Source of the DNA: Paraburkholderia kururiensis JCM 10599 = LMG 19447
GTDB lineage: Bacteria; Pseudomonadota; Gammaproteobacteria; Burkholderiales; Burkholderiaceae
NCBI RefSeq assembly: GCF_003986935.1
Contig: NZ_RJZE01000030.1
Span: forward strand, 1 to 64,000
Direction of reading: 5' to 3'
Length of the DNA stretch: 64,000 bases
Shown: positions 16,154-23,842 of the stretch, one piece after another
Numbering within the stretch: position 1 is the stretch's first letter
Layout: every line of letters begins with the position of its first letter
Notes under the pieces: generated by a model
What the model was told of the DNA's origin: nothing
The model's input: only the letters and a program-made list of their open reading frames with translations
Databases searched by the model: none
Position numbers and translations under genes: made by a program

Positions 16154-17317
16154 ATGAGTGAGCAGTCGAGCGCGCCGGCAGCGGCCGGTGCAGCGCCCCG
16201 AGGCAATGCGCCCGTTGCAGACCGTGCAACGGAAGATTTCGTCCAGGTCATCGACGTCGTCAAGAAGTTCGGCGAGACGGTGGCGGTGAGGAACGTGAGC
16301 CTGTCGGTGAGAAAGGGCGAACTGTTCGCGCTGCTCGGCAGCTCGGGTTGCGGCAAGTCCACGCTGCTGCGCATGCTGGCGGGCTTCGAGCCCGTCACGT
16401 CGGGCAAGATCCTGATCGACGGCGAAGACCTCGCGCAGTTGCCGCCATACCGGCGGCCCGTGAACATGATGTTCCAGTCGTACGCGCTCTTTCCGCACAT
16501 GACGGTGGAGGCCAACGTCGCCTTCGGCCTCAAGCAGGAAGGCGTGCCGAAGGCCGAGATCAAGGAGCGCGTGCAGGCCGTGCTCGACCTCGTGCAGATG
16601 AGCCGCTTCGCGAAGCGCAAGCCGCACCAGCTGTCGGGCGGCCAGCAGCAACGCGTGGCGCTTGCGCGCTCGCTCGTGAAACGGCCGAAGCTCCTGCTGC
16701 TCGACGAGCCGATGTCCGCGCTCGACAAGCAGATCCGCCAGCGCACGCAGATCGAGCTCGTCAACATCCTCGACAAGGTGGGCGTCACCTGCATCATGGT
16801 CACGCACGACCAGGAGGAGGCCATGACGATGGCGAACCGCCTCGCGGTGATGAGCGAAGGCGAGATCGTCCAGCTCGGCACGCCGAGCGAAGTCTACGAA
16901 TACCCGAACACGCGTTTTTCGGCCGAATTCATCGGCTCCACCAATCTCTTCGACGGCAACGTGGTGGAAGACGAGCCGGACCACGTGTTCGTGGAATGCG
17001 CCGAACTGCCGGTGCGTCTCTACGTGAACCACGGCATTACGGGTCCGCTCGGCATGCCCGTGACGATCTCGGTGCGGCCCGAGCGCATCGCGCTCACGCG
17101 CAAGCCGCCCGAGGGCGCGTTCAACTGGGGCCACGGCGTCGTGAAGAACATCGCGTACATGGGCGGCTACTCGCTCTATCACGTGAAGCTCGACTCGGGC
17201 AAAACCGTGATCGCGAACGTGTCGAGCCTCGCGCTTTCCGAGATCGATTCGCCGACCTGGGACGACGAGGTCTACGTGCGCTGGAGCGCCTCCGCCGGGG
17301 TGGTGCTGACGTCATGA
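16154..17317 (+). CDS. potG: Polyamine ABC transporter ATPase
   Basis: 387 aa. All ABC motifs are intact: Walker A GSSGCGKST, Q-loop FQSYALFPHM, signature LSGGQQQRVALARS, Walker B LLLLDEPMSALD, switch MVTHDQEEAM, then a TOBE-type C-terminal regulatory region (VRPERIAL and following). It energises uptake through PotH/PotI. The start at 16154 leaves ~30 extra N-terminal residues rich in Ala/Pro, common in Burkholderia homologues. The stop overlaps the potH start by 4 bases (ATGA). Confidence 0.93.
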   Translation: MSEQSSAPAAAGAAPRGNAPVADRATEDFVQVIDVVKKFGETVAVRNVSLSVRKGELFALLGSSGCGKSTLLRMLAGFEPVTSGKILIDGEDLAQLPPYRRPVNMMFQSYALFPHMTVEANVAFGLKQEGVPKAEIKERVQAVLDLVQMSRFAKRKPHQLSGGQQQRVALARSLVKRPKLLLLDEPMSALDKQIRQRTQIELVNILDKVGVTCIMVTHDQEEAMTMANRLAVMSEGEIVQLGTPSEVYEYPNTRFSAEFIGSTNLFDGNVVEDEPDHVFVECAELPVRLYVNHGITGPLGMPVTISVRPERIALTRKPPEGAFNWGHGVVKNIAYMGGYSLYHVKLDSGKTVIANVSSLALSEIDSPTWDDEVYVRWSASAGVVLTS

Positions 17318-18246
17318 AGAGCAAGCTGAAGGCGCTGGCCCAGTGGCCGGTGCGGCGATTCAACCTGACCGGTCGCACGGCCGTGGTGGCGGGACCGTTC
17401 GTCTGGCTGCTGCTGTTTTTCCTCGTGCCGTTCATCCTGGTCGTGAAGATCAGCTTCGCGGACCAGCAGCTCGGCATTCCCCCTTACACGGAACTCACCT
17501 CGTACGCGGACGGCATCGTCCACGTCGCGCTCGATCTTTCGCACTACGCGTTCCTGCTGCAGGACAGCCTGTATTTCGCGACCTACGTGAATTCCGTGAT
17601 GGTCGCGGCGATTTCCACGCTGCTGTGCCTGCTGCTCGGCTACCCGATGGCGTACTACATCGCGCGCTCGAACCCGGCCACGCGCAACATCCTGATGATG
17701 GGTGTGATGCTGCCGTTCTGGACGTCTTTCCTGATTCGCGTCTACGCGTGGATCGGCATTCTCAAGAACAACGGGCTGCTCAATAACTTCCTGATGTCGA
17801 TCGGCATCATTCACGCGCCGCTCGAGCTTTATCACACGAACACGGCCGTCTATATCGGCATGGTCTATTCGTACCTGCCGTTCCTCGTGATGCCGCTCTA
17901 CGCGCACCTCGTGAAGATGGACCTCACGCTGCTCGAAGCGGCTTACGACCTGGGCGCGAAGCCGTGGAAGGCCTTCCTGCAGATCACGCTGCCGCTCTCG
18001 CGCAACGGCATCATCGCGGGCTGCCTGCTGGTGTTCATTCCCGCGGTAGGCGAGTACGTGATTCCGGAACTGCTGGGCGGCGCCAACACGCTCATGATCG
18101 GCCGCGTCATGTGGAACGAGTTCTTCGACAACGCCGACTGGCCGATGGCCTCCGCGGTGACCTGCGCGATGGTGCTGCTGCTGCTCGTACCGATGGCGCT
18201 GTTCCAGCATTACCAGGCGAAAGACCTGGAGGGGCGCAGCCGATGA
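17314..18246 (+). CDS. potH: Polyamine ABC transporter permease 1
   Basis: 310 aa with six predicted membrane segments, the first being FVWLLLFFLVPFILVVKISF. The EAA loop for ATPase docking is visible as LEAAYDLGAKPWKAFLQITL. It pairs with PotI to form the channel. Starts with ATGA coupling to potG and ends with ATGA coupling to potI. Confidence 0.93.
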   Translation: MKSKLKALAQWPVRRFNLTGRTAVVAGPFVWLLLFFLVPFILVVKISFADQQLGIPPYTELTSYADGIVHVALDLSHYAFLLQDSLYFATYVNSVMVAAISTLLCLLLGYPMAYYIARSNPATRNILMMGVMLPFWTSFLIRVYAWIGILKNNGLLNNFLMSIGIIHAPLELYHTNTAVYIGMVYSYLPFLVMPLYAHLVKMDLTLLEAAYDLGAKPWKAFLQITLPLSRNGIIAGCLLVFIPAVGEYVIPELLGGANTLMIGRVMWNEFFDNADWPMASAVTCAMVLLLLVPMALFQHYQAKDLEGRSR

Positions 18247-19061
18247 AGCCGAATCGCATCCTGCAGATCGTCGCGCTCGGCATAGGCTTCGCGTTTCTCT
18301 ACATCCCGATCGTGAGCCTCGTCGTCTATTCGTTCAACGACTCGCAGCTCGTGACGGTATGGACGCATTTTTCGACGAAGTGGTACGCGGCGCTCGTGCG
18401 CGACGACGAACTGATCGCCGCTGCCTGGCTTTCGTTGCGCATCGCGCTGATGACGGCGTTCGCTTCGGTCGTGATCGGCACGTGGGCGGGCTTCGTGCTC
18501 GCGCGTATGGGCCGCTTTCGCGGCTTCACGCTCTACACGGGCATGATCAACGCGCCGCTCGTAATTCCCGAGGTGATCCAGGGCATTTCGCTGCTGCTGC
18601 TCTTCGTGGAAATGGGCAAGCTGATCGGCTGGCCCGCGGGGCGCGGCGTCTTCACGATCTGGATCGGTCACGTGATGCTGTGCATTTCGTACGTGGCGAT
18701 CATCGTGCAGTCGCGTGTGCGCGAACTGAATCCGTCGCTGGAAGAAGCGGCGCTCGATCTGGGCGCCACGCCCGTCAAGGTGTTCTTCGCGATCACGCTG
18801 CCGCTCATTTCTCAGGCGCTGGTGGCGGGCTGGCTGCTCTCGTTCACGCTCTCCATCGACGACCTCGTGCTCTCGGCGTTCCTCTCGGGTCCGGGCTCCA
18901 CGACGCTGCCGCTCGTGGTGTTCTCGCGCGTGCGTCTCGGCCTGAACCCGGAGATGAACGCGCTCGCCACGCTCTTCATCGCCGTCGTGACGGTCGGCGT
19001 GATCGTGGCGAATCACTTCATGCAGCGCGCCGAGCGCCGGCGCCTTGCGGAGGCGGTTTAG
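18243..19061 (+). CDS. potI: Polyamine ABC transporter permease 2
   Basis: 272 aa inner-membrane permease, six predicted membrane segments, opening LGIGFAFLYIPIVSLVVYSFN. The EAA loop reads LEEAALDLGATPVKVFFAIT. TLSIDDLVLSAFLSGPG is a conserved stretch of PotI/PotC proteins. Last gene of the operon, convergent with the chemoreceptor gene; no intrinsic terminator is evident in the 148-base gap. Confidence 0.93.
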   Translation: MKPNRILQIVALGIGFAFLYIPIVSLVVYSFNDSQLVTVWTHFSTKWYAALVRDDELIAAAWLSLRIALMTAFASVVIGTWAGFVLARMGRFRGFTLYTGMINAPLVIPEVIQGISLLLLFVEMGKLIGWPAGRGVFTIWIGHVMLCISYVAIIVQSRVRELNPSLEEAALDLGATPVKVFFAITLPLISQALVAGWLLSFTLSIDDLVLSAFLSGPGSTTLPLVVFSRVRLGLNPEMNALATLFIAVVTVGVIVANHFMQRAERRRLAEAV

Positions 19062-19209
19062 GTTCAGAACGGCTCGCTGGCGGTGCTTCGCGGACTTCGC
19101 CTGGCCGCCGCCGCTTCTCTGACCTGCTTCACCGACCCCGCTTCACCCATTCGCCTGGCAGGCGGCCCGCTTGGCAAGCGAGCCGCTCCGCGCTGCCCCG
19201 AGCCGCCGC

Positions 19210-20613
19210 TTAAACCCGATACCCCATCCGGAACCCGCCCCAGTGGCGCCCATTGACGAAGATGGGCGCCGACGCATCTTTCATCAGCACGAACGCGCCG
19301 CCGCCCATGTCGCGGCGATACGTCTGCAGCAGGAAAGGCTTGGTGTGCGAGCCCGCCGCGAGACCCGTGCGGTCGTTGAAGAGGCGCCGGTTGCGGCAAT
19401 TGGCCGAGTTCCAGACAGGGTCTTCGCGTTGCGGCTGCGAGAACTTGAGGTTGTGCGTGGGCAGGTAGCCGCGCGTGTCCACGGCGGCGCAGAACGCCAC
19501 GCGCTCGTCGAGCTTGAGAAGCGGCTCCTGGACCGCGGGCAGCACGCGGTCCGTGAACGTGGTGAAGCGCGTCATGAACTGCTGCGGGTCCGTGCCGGCG
19601 ATGGGCACGTAATGGCCGTCGAAGAGATCGTCCGTCGTGATATCCCCGCGCGCCACCGCCGCCTCGAACAGCTTGCCGATCTTCGCCGCGGCTTGCTGCA
19701 CCGCCTCGATGAACGGCGTGTCGGCCGTTTCCACGCCGGTCGCCGCAGTCAGCTCGATCAGCGACTCCGACACGCCCAGCAGCTTGCCCAACTGGTCTTT
19801 CGCGTGGACGAAGTTGCGGCCCGAATCTTCCACGTCGCTCGCCATCTCCAGCACCTGCGCTTCGAGGCCGTCGCATTGCACCTCGATCTGGCCCGTGAGT
19901 TCGGCGATCTGCGCGGCCTCGTCGTTGAGTTGCGCGATGGCGTGGCCCGTCGAGTGCACGACCTCGCCGATCATGGCCGTGCCGGTGCGCACGCGGTGGG
20001 CGCGTGCCGTGTTCGCGGCGCCTTCGGTCATCAATTCGTCGGTCTGGCGTGTGAGCTGGGTGAGGGTGGTTTCGATCTGACTCGTGGCCTGTGCCGTTTT
20101 CGCCGCTAGATTCTTCACCTCGGCGGCCACCACGGCGAAGCTCTTGCCGGACTCGCCGGCGCGCGCCGCTTCGATCGCCGCGTTGAGCGCGAGCAGATTG
20201 GTCTGGCGGGCGATCAGCGAGATTTCCTCGGACACGCGGCTCACGTGTTCCAGCGCCGTGCGCAGTGCCGCGATCTGGGTCTCGATCACGGTGACGCCTT
20301 CCACGAGGCCGTGGATGTCGGCGAGCGACGATTCGATGGTTTGCTGCGACTGCTGCACGTTCTCCGCGGTGCCGGCCGTGACGGTACGCATGGCCCGCGC
20401 GGCTTCGGCAATGCGATGGTTGCCGCTCAGGGTCTGCGCCGCCGACTCGCGCAGCGCGTGACAGACTTCGGCCTGCCGCTCCACGCGCGCCGCGACCTCG
20501 TCGACGTGGCCAGAGACGTCGCAGATCTCGATGCCGAGCCTGCCCGCCTGGGCCGCAATATCGTCGACGATCGACCGCGCGCGCGTGGTGCGACGAAAGC
20601 GAAAACGCGTCAT
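19210..20613 (-). CDS. Soluble methyl-accepting chemotaxis protein with C-terminal sensor region
   Basis: 467 aa with start MTRFRFRR set by a GGAGA site. There is no membrane segment, so this is a cytoplasmic chemoreceptor. Residues ~60-330 are a long coiled-coil with the signalling tip EISLIARQTNLLALNAAIEA and AGESGKSFAVVAAEVKNLA, which contacts CheA/CheW. The receptor tip comes before the sensing region: residues ~350-467 form a compact C-terminal domain (FCAAVDTRGYLPTHNLKFSQ, then RNRRLFNDRTGL, PIFVNGRHWGGFRMGY), the pattern of a Cache/PAS-like module known at the C-terminus of some soluble receptors. The ligand is unknown. The leader contains a 10-bp tandem repeat (20631-20670). Confidence 0.85.
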   Translation of the reverse strand: MTRFRFRRTTRARSIVDDIAAQAGRLGIEICDVSGHVDEVAARVERQAEVCHALRESAAQTLSGNHRIAEAARAMRTVTAGTAENVQQSQQTIESSLADIHGLVEGVTVIETQIAALRTALEHVSRVSEEISLIARQTNLLALNAAIEAARAGESGKSFAVVAAEVKNLAAKTAQATSQIETTLTQLTRQTDELMTEGAANTARAHRVRTGTAMIGEVVHSTGHAIAQLNDEAAQIAELTGQIEVQCDGLEAQVLEMASDVEDSGRNFVHAKDQLGKLLGVSESLIELTAATGVETADTPFIEAVQQAAAKIGKLFEAAVARGDITTDDLFDGHYVPIAGTDPQQFMTRFTTFTDRVLPAVQEPLLKLDERVAFCAAVDTRGYLPTHNLKFSQPQREDPVWNSANCRNRRLFNDRTGLAAGSHTKPFLLQTYRRDMGGGAFVLMKDASAPIFVNGRHWGGFRMGYRV

Positions 20614-20630
20614 CGGGGAGTCTCCTTCAT

Positions 20631-20670
20631 GGTGCGCAATGGTGCGAAACAGCGCAAAACGGCGCAAAAC
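20631..20670 (+). repeat. 10-bp tandem repeat, 4 copies, in the chemoreceptor leader
   Basis: Four decamers (GGTGCGCAAT, GGTGCGAAAC, AGCGCAAAAC, GGCGCAAAAC) just upstream of the chemoreceptor start (minus strand), close enough to lie in its 5' untranslated region. Confidence 0.75.
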
Positions 20671-20846
20671 GGCGCGGTCGTCAGCGTGCGCAGGCCGCGT
20701 CTTCTTCACGTGTTTACGGCGGGCTGGCGGGTGACTTGAGTTGGCGCGGACTGAGGCAGTCTGTCGCAGCGGGTGAGGTTCGGTAAGGGGGCGTAACCCT
20801 CGCGGGCAGGACTTTTGGGAGCATCGTCACCGCTTTCGACGCTTCA

Positions 20847-20888
20847 TTTTCCAGGTCCCGTTTTCGAGGTCCCGTTTTCGAGGTTTTA
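20847..20888 (+). repeat. 14-bp tandem repeat, 3 copies, before the rcnB-like gene
   Basis: Units TTTTCCAGGTCCCG, TTTTCGAGGTCCCG and TTTTCGAGGTTTTA run directly up to the ribosome-binding site (AGGGAGAA) of the gene at 20907. Confidence 0.8.
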
Positions 20889-20906
20889 CCCAGGGAGAAC
20901 CCACAC

Positions 20907-21275
20907 ATGAAAAAACGCCCTCTTTCGCTTGCCGTGGCGGCCTGCATGCTCGGCACGACGCTGTCGGTCTTTGCGCAACCGGTCCCCGGCGACCCGCCTC
21001 CCGAGGGCCCTGCGCCACAGGAGCGGCCCGGCCCACACGGCGACGGCCCGATGGGGCATGATGCGCGGCGTCCCGTGCCCCACAGCGACTGGCACCGTGG
21101 CGACCCTGTGCCGCCCGACTATCGCGATCCGCGCTATGTCGTGAACGACTGGCACGCGCGCGATCTGGCGCCGCCGCCCGCCGGCTATCAATGGCTGCAG
21201 GTCAATGGCGAGTTCGTGCTGGTCGCAATCACGACCGGTGTGATCGCGACGATCCTGCTGGCCCCGCACCGTTGA
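20907..21275 (+). CDS. RcnB family periplasmic protein
   Basis: 122 aa with signal peptide (MKKRPLSLAVAACMLGTTLS then VFA-QP). A Pro/Gly/His-rich linker follows, then the RcnB core: HSDWHRGDPVPPDYRD, YVVNDWHARDLAPPP, GYQWLQVNGEFVLVAI, TGVIATILL. E. coli RcnB is a periplasmic factor in nickel/cobalt homeostasis, but most Burkholderia members are uncharacterised and no rcnA exporter is nearby. The His/Asp-rich linker could bind metal. Confidence 0.85.
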   Translation: MKKRPLSLAVAACMLGTTLSVFAQPVPGDPPPEGPAPQERPGPHGDGPMGHDARRPVPHSDWHRGDPVPPDYRDPRYVVNDWHARDLAPPPAGYQWLQVNGEFVLVAITTGVIATILLAPHR

Positions 21276-21291
21276 AACCGGGGAGTACGTC

Positions 21292-21501
21292 ATGACGAAA
21301 CTGAAAAGGGTCTTTGCCGTCGCTGTGCTGGTCGCGTTGACGTCGACGCTCAACGGCTGCTGCTGGGGTTGGCCGTTCTGTGGCGGACCCGGCGGCCCGG
21401 GCGGTGGGCCCGGCGGTGGCCCGGGAGGCCAGGGCGGTCCGGGATCGGGTGGCGGTCCGAGGGGCGACGTCACGGTGCCGCATGCGACCCGCGTCGCTTG
21501 A
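21292..21501 (+). CDS. Small glycine-rich lipoprotein
   Basis: 69 aa with a GGGGAG site upstream. Signal peptide with lipobox (STLNGC, then CWGWPFC) and a tail of repeated GGPGG units. It begins 16 bases after the rcnB-like gene and is probably cotranscribed. No family is recognised; Gly/Pro tails of this kind occur in surface-exposed small lipoproteins. Base bias in the repeats could also keep a spurious frame open, but the signal, lipobox and spacing support a gene. Confidence 0.6.
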   Translation: MTKLKRVFAVAVLVALTSTLNGCCWGWPFCGGPGGPGGGPGGGPGGQGGPGSGGGPRGDVTVPHATRVA

Positions 21502-21677
21502 GGCCAACCTCTGCGCTTGTTGTCCGCCATGCGAGCGTTGCCCGGGGCATCTGGGTAGCGCCCTCCAGCACGTGCGCCATGGCTCGCGTAACCGCCCTCG
21601 GCTTGCCGCACACGGGCGAAAATGAGGGCGAGCGGGCGCGCAGCGCCCGCGCTCCGATGCGCATAAGGACAATCGCG

Positions 21678-21833
21678 ATGATCGACACAGTAGCCGCGCT
21701 GGCGGACCGGTTTGCCGGCCAGACGGCGCCCGGCTTTGCCGCCGGCTGGGACCAGCTCGTGCGGCTCTGGGAACTCATCGTGCTCGTCGTGCGCTTCCTG
21801 TGGGGCCTGCTGCGGTTTCTGGGCGGCGGCTGA
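21678..21833 (+). CDS. Possible small membrane protein
   Basis: 51 aa from ATG 21678 with AAGGA about 9 bases upstream. The C-terminal half, LVRLWELIVLVVRFLWGLLR, is one strongly hydrophobic helix; the N-terminal half is short and neutral. Nothing recognised. It may be a real single-pass peptide or chance; the ribosome-binding site and the helix are the only support. The 176 bases before it hold a GC-rich hairpin (21632-21650) and nothing else. Confidence 0.35.
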   Translation: MIDTVAALADRFAGQTAPGFAAGWDQLVRLWELIVLVVRFLWGLLRFLGGG

Positions 21834-21905
21834 AAGCCGGGCGTCATGCGAGGCGTACCGATCTCGGGTAACGTGGTGCGTCTTTGACGCGACCGAGGAT
21901 GCCCG

Positions 21906-22685
21906 ATGCTGCACGATTCCACCCAGCGTTTCACCGACCGCGTAGCCGACTACGTGAAATACCGGCCGTCGTACCCGCGCGAGGTCGTCGCGTTCGCGCA
22001 TATCGACTGTGGTGTGGCGCCTCATGCGCGCGTGGCGGACATCGGCGCGGGGACGGGCATTTCGGCGCGGCTCTTTCTCGAGGCGGGACACCCCGTGGTG
22101 GCGGTGGAGCCGAACACGGCCATGCGCCACGCGGCGGACCAGTGGCTCGGCGGTTATCCGGGTTATCGCAGCGCCGCGGGCACCGCGGAGGCCACCACGC
22201 TCGGCGACGCCAGCGTGGATCTCGTCATCGCGGCCCAGGCGTTTCACTGGTTCGACGAGGAAGGCGCGAAACGCGAGTTCGCGCGCATTCTCAAGCCGCG
22301 CGGCGTCGTCATGTTGTTCTGGAACAGCCGGCTCGTTGCGGGCACGCCGTTCCTCGAAGGCTACGAGGCGCTGCTGCAGCGTTATGGTGTCGACTACCAG
22401 GAGGTGGCCGAGCGCTACGGCGACGACGCTGCGATGGCGCGCTGGTTCGGCGACGGCTTCGAGCACAAGGCGGTGTTCCCCAACGCGCAGCGACTCGATT
22501 TCGACGCACTGAAGGGCCGGCTGATGTCGTCGTCGTACGCGCCCAAACCCGGGCATCCGAACCATGAGCCGATGCTCGCGGCCCTGCGCGAACTGTTCGA
22601 CGCGACCGCGCAGGACGGCACCGTGGAATTCGCCTACGACACGCGCGTGTACGCGGGCCGCGTGGCAGCCACCCCGGCGCGCTGA
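21906..22685 (+). CDS. Class I SAM-dependent methyltransferase
   Basis: 259 aa. Motif I VADIGAGTGISARLFLEAG, the acidic ribose contact VVAVEPN, and the post-motif segment LVIAAQAFHWFDEEGAKREF with LKPRGVVMLFWN define a methyltransferase of the 11 family. The N-terminus RFTDRVADYVKYRPSYP is typical of a small-molecule subgroup. The acceptor is unknown. GAGG lies about 8 bases before the start. Convergent with the hydrolase gene. Confidence 0.88.
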   Translation: MLHDSTQRFTDRVADYVKYRPSYPREVVAFAHIDCGVAPHARVADIGAGTGISARLFLEAGHPVVAVEPNTAMRHAADQWLGGYPGYRSAAGTAEATTLGDASVDLVIAAQAFHWFDEEGAKREFARILKPRGVVMLFWNSRLVAGTPFLEGYEALLQRYGVDYQEVAERYGDDAAMARWFGDGFEHKAVFPNAQRLDFDALKGRLMSSSYAPKPGHPNHEPMLAALRELFDATAQDGTVEFAYDTRVYAGRVAATPAR

Positions 22686-22724
22686 GGGGCGAGGGCGGCC
22701 GGTCTGTCGCGCTGCTGGCCGGCC

Positions 22725-23708
22725 CTATGCCTTCGTGCCGCCGGCGAAAAATGCCCGCAGATCGGCAAGCACCTGGTGGGGCGCTTCTTCCATCGGAATG
22801 TGGCCGAGCCCGGGGTACATCACGCGTTTTGCGCCCGGAATGCGTGCCGCGAAGTCGGCTGCGTGGGCGTGCGGAATCCAGCGGTCCTTTTCGCCCCACA
22901 GCACGAGCGTGGGCACGTCGAGTGTCTTCAGCACGTCTGTGTCGAGGTCCGCGAAGTCGAGCGTGGGCACCATCTTGCCGATGGCCTCGCGCGTGCCTTC
23001 GCCGTGGAAGAAGTCGACGTAGCGGCGCAGCGTGACGGCATCGATCTTGCGCGGGTCGCCGTAGACGTTGCGCACGGCGCTTTTCACGATGGCTTCGGGC
23101 AGCATCCATGGCGCGCTGAGACGCACGAGCGCATGGTTGAAGAGCGCGATATAGACGGGCAGCTTCATCGGAAAACCGGCGGCGTCCACGAGCACGAGCC
23201 GCTTCACGGCGCCGCGATGCCGCACGGCGTAATCCCACGAGATCAGTCCACCTAACGAGTTGCCCACGAGCGTGGCTTGCCCGATGCCGAGCGCGCTCAT
23301 GAAGGTATCGATGAAGCGCCGGTACATCGGCAGGTTCATCGTTTCGATCGCGCCGCGCGCCGAGCGCAGCGGCCCCGTCACGCCGAACGGCGGCAGGTCG
23401 AGCCGGATCACGCGATGCTCGCGCGCGAGCCCCGCCGCCACGACGTCCCAGGTATGCAGCGACGACGCGAAGCCGTGAATCATCACGATAGGCTCACCGT
23501 CGCCTGCGCTGCCTTCACTGCTTCCTTCATCAACGTAATGCACTTTCGCGCCCATGACGTCGATAAATTTCGAGCCGGTTTGCGTGTAGCGCTGCGCGAG
23601 CACGTCGCGGGGCACGCTCACAAGGCCAAGGCGCTGCGCGAACGAGCGGGGCGGCAGCGCGTGTGCGCCGGCCGATGCATCGGGATGCGTGGAATCGAGG
23701 CTTGCCAT
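22725..23708 (-). CDS. Alpha/beta hydrolase (probable esterase partner of the monooxygenase)
   Basis: 327 aa. Core motifs: IVMIHGFASSLHTWD oxyanion strand, nucleophile elbow LVGNSLGGLISWDY (Ser of GNSLGG), acid region LVLWGEKDRWIP, and the catalytic His in YPGLGHIPMEEAP. The MhpC-like profile suggests an ester or C-C bond hydrolase. GGGAGA precedes the start. It lies 134 bases downstream of the Baeyer-Villiger monooxygenase on the same strand, so hydrolysis of the ester made by that enzyme is a plausible role (inference). Confidence 0.88.
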   Translation of the reverse strand: MASLDSTHPDASAGAHALPPRSFAQRLGLVSVPRDVLAQRYTQTGSKFIDVMGAKVHYVDEGSSEGSAGDGEPIVMIHGFASSLHTWDVVAAGLAREHRVIRLDLPPFGVTGPLRSARGAIETMNLPMYRRFIDTFMSALGIGQATLVGNSLGGLISWDYAVRHRGAVKRLVLVDAAGFPMKLPVYIALFNHALVRLSAPWMLPEAIVKSAVRNVYGDPRKIDAVTLRRYVDFFHGEGTREAIGKMVPTLDFADLDTDVLKTLDVPTLVLWGEKDRWIPHAHAADFAARIPGAKRVMYPGLGHIPMEEAPHQVLADLRAFFAGGTKA

Positions 23709-23842
23709 TCATGTCTCCCTGTTCTTGTTGGTGGAGGCTGCGGTGTTTCTGATGCGGCTGGACAGGCACACGCTCAGTACAGCTTGTGCACGTGCATAAC
23801 GACATGCACGCGCAGCGAGCAGCAGCCCGTCCTACGCGAACG

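Noticed and set aside
14846..17182. 778-codon open frame antisense to potF/potG
   Set aside because: Shadow of the pot genes; His/Arg/Asp-rich composition and no motif.
21632..21650. GC-rich hairpin GCGGGCGC / GCGCCCGC
   Set aside because: No T run and strong GC bias; could form by chance, so not called as a terminator.
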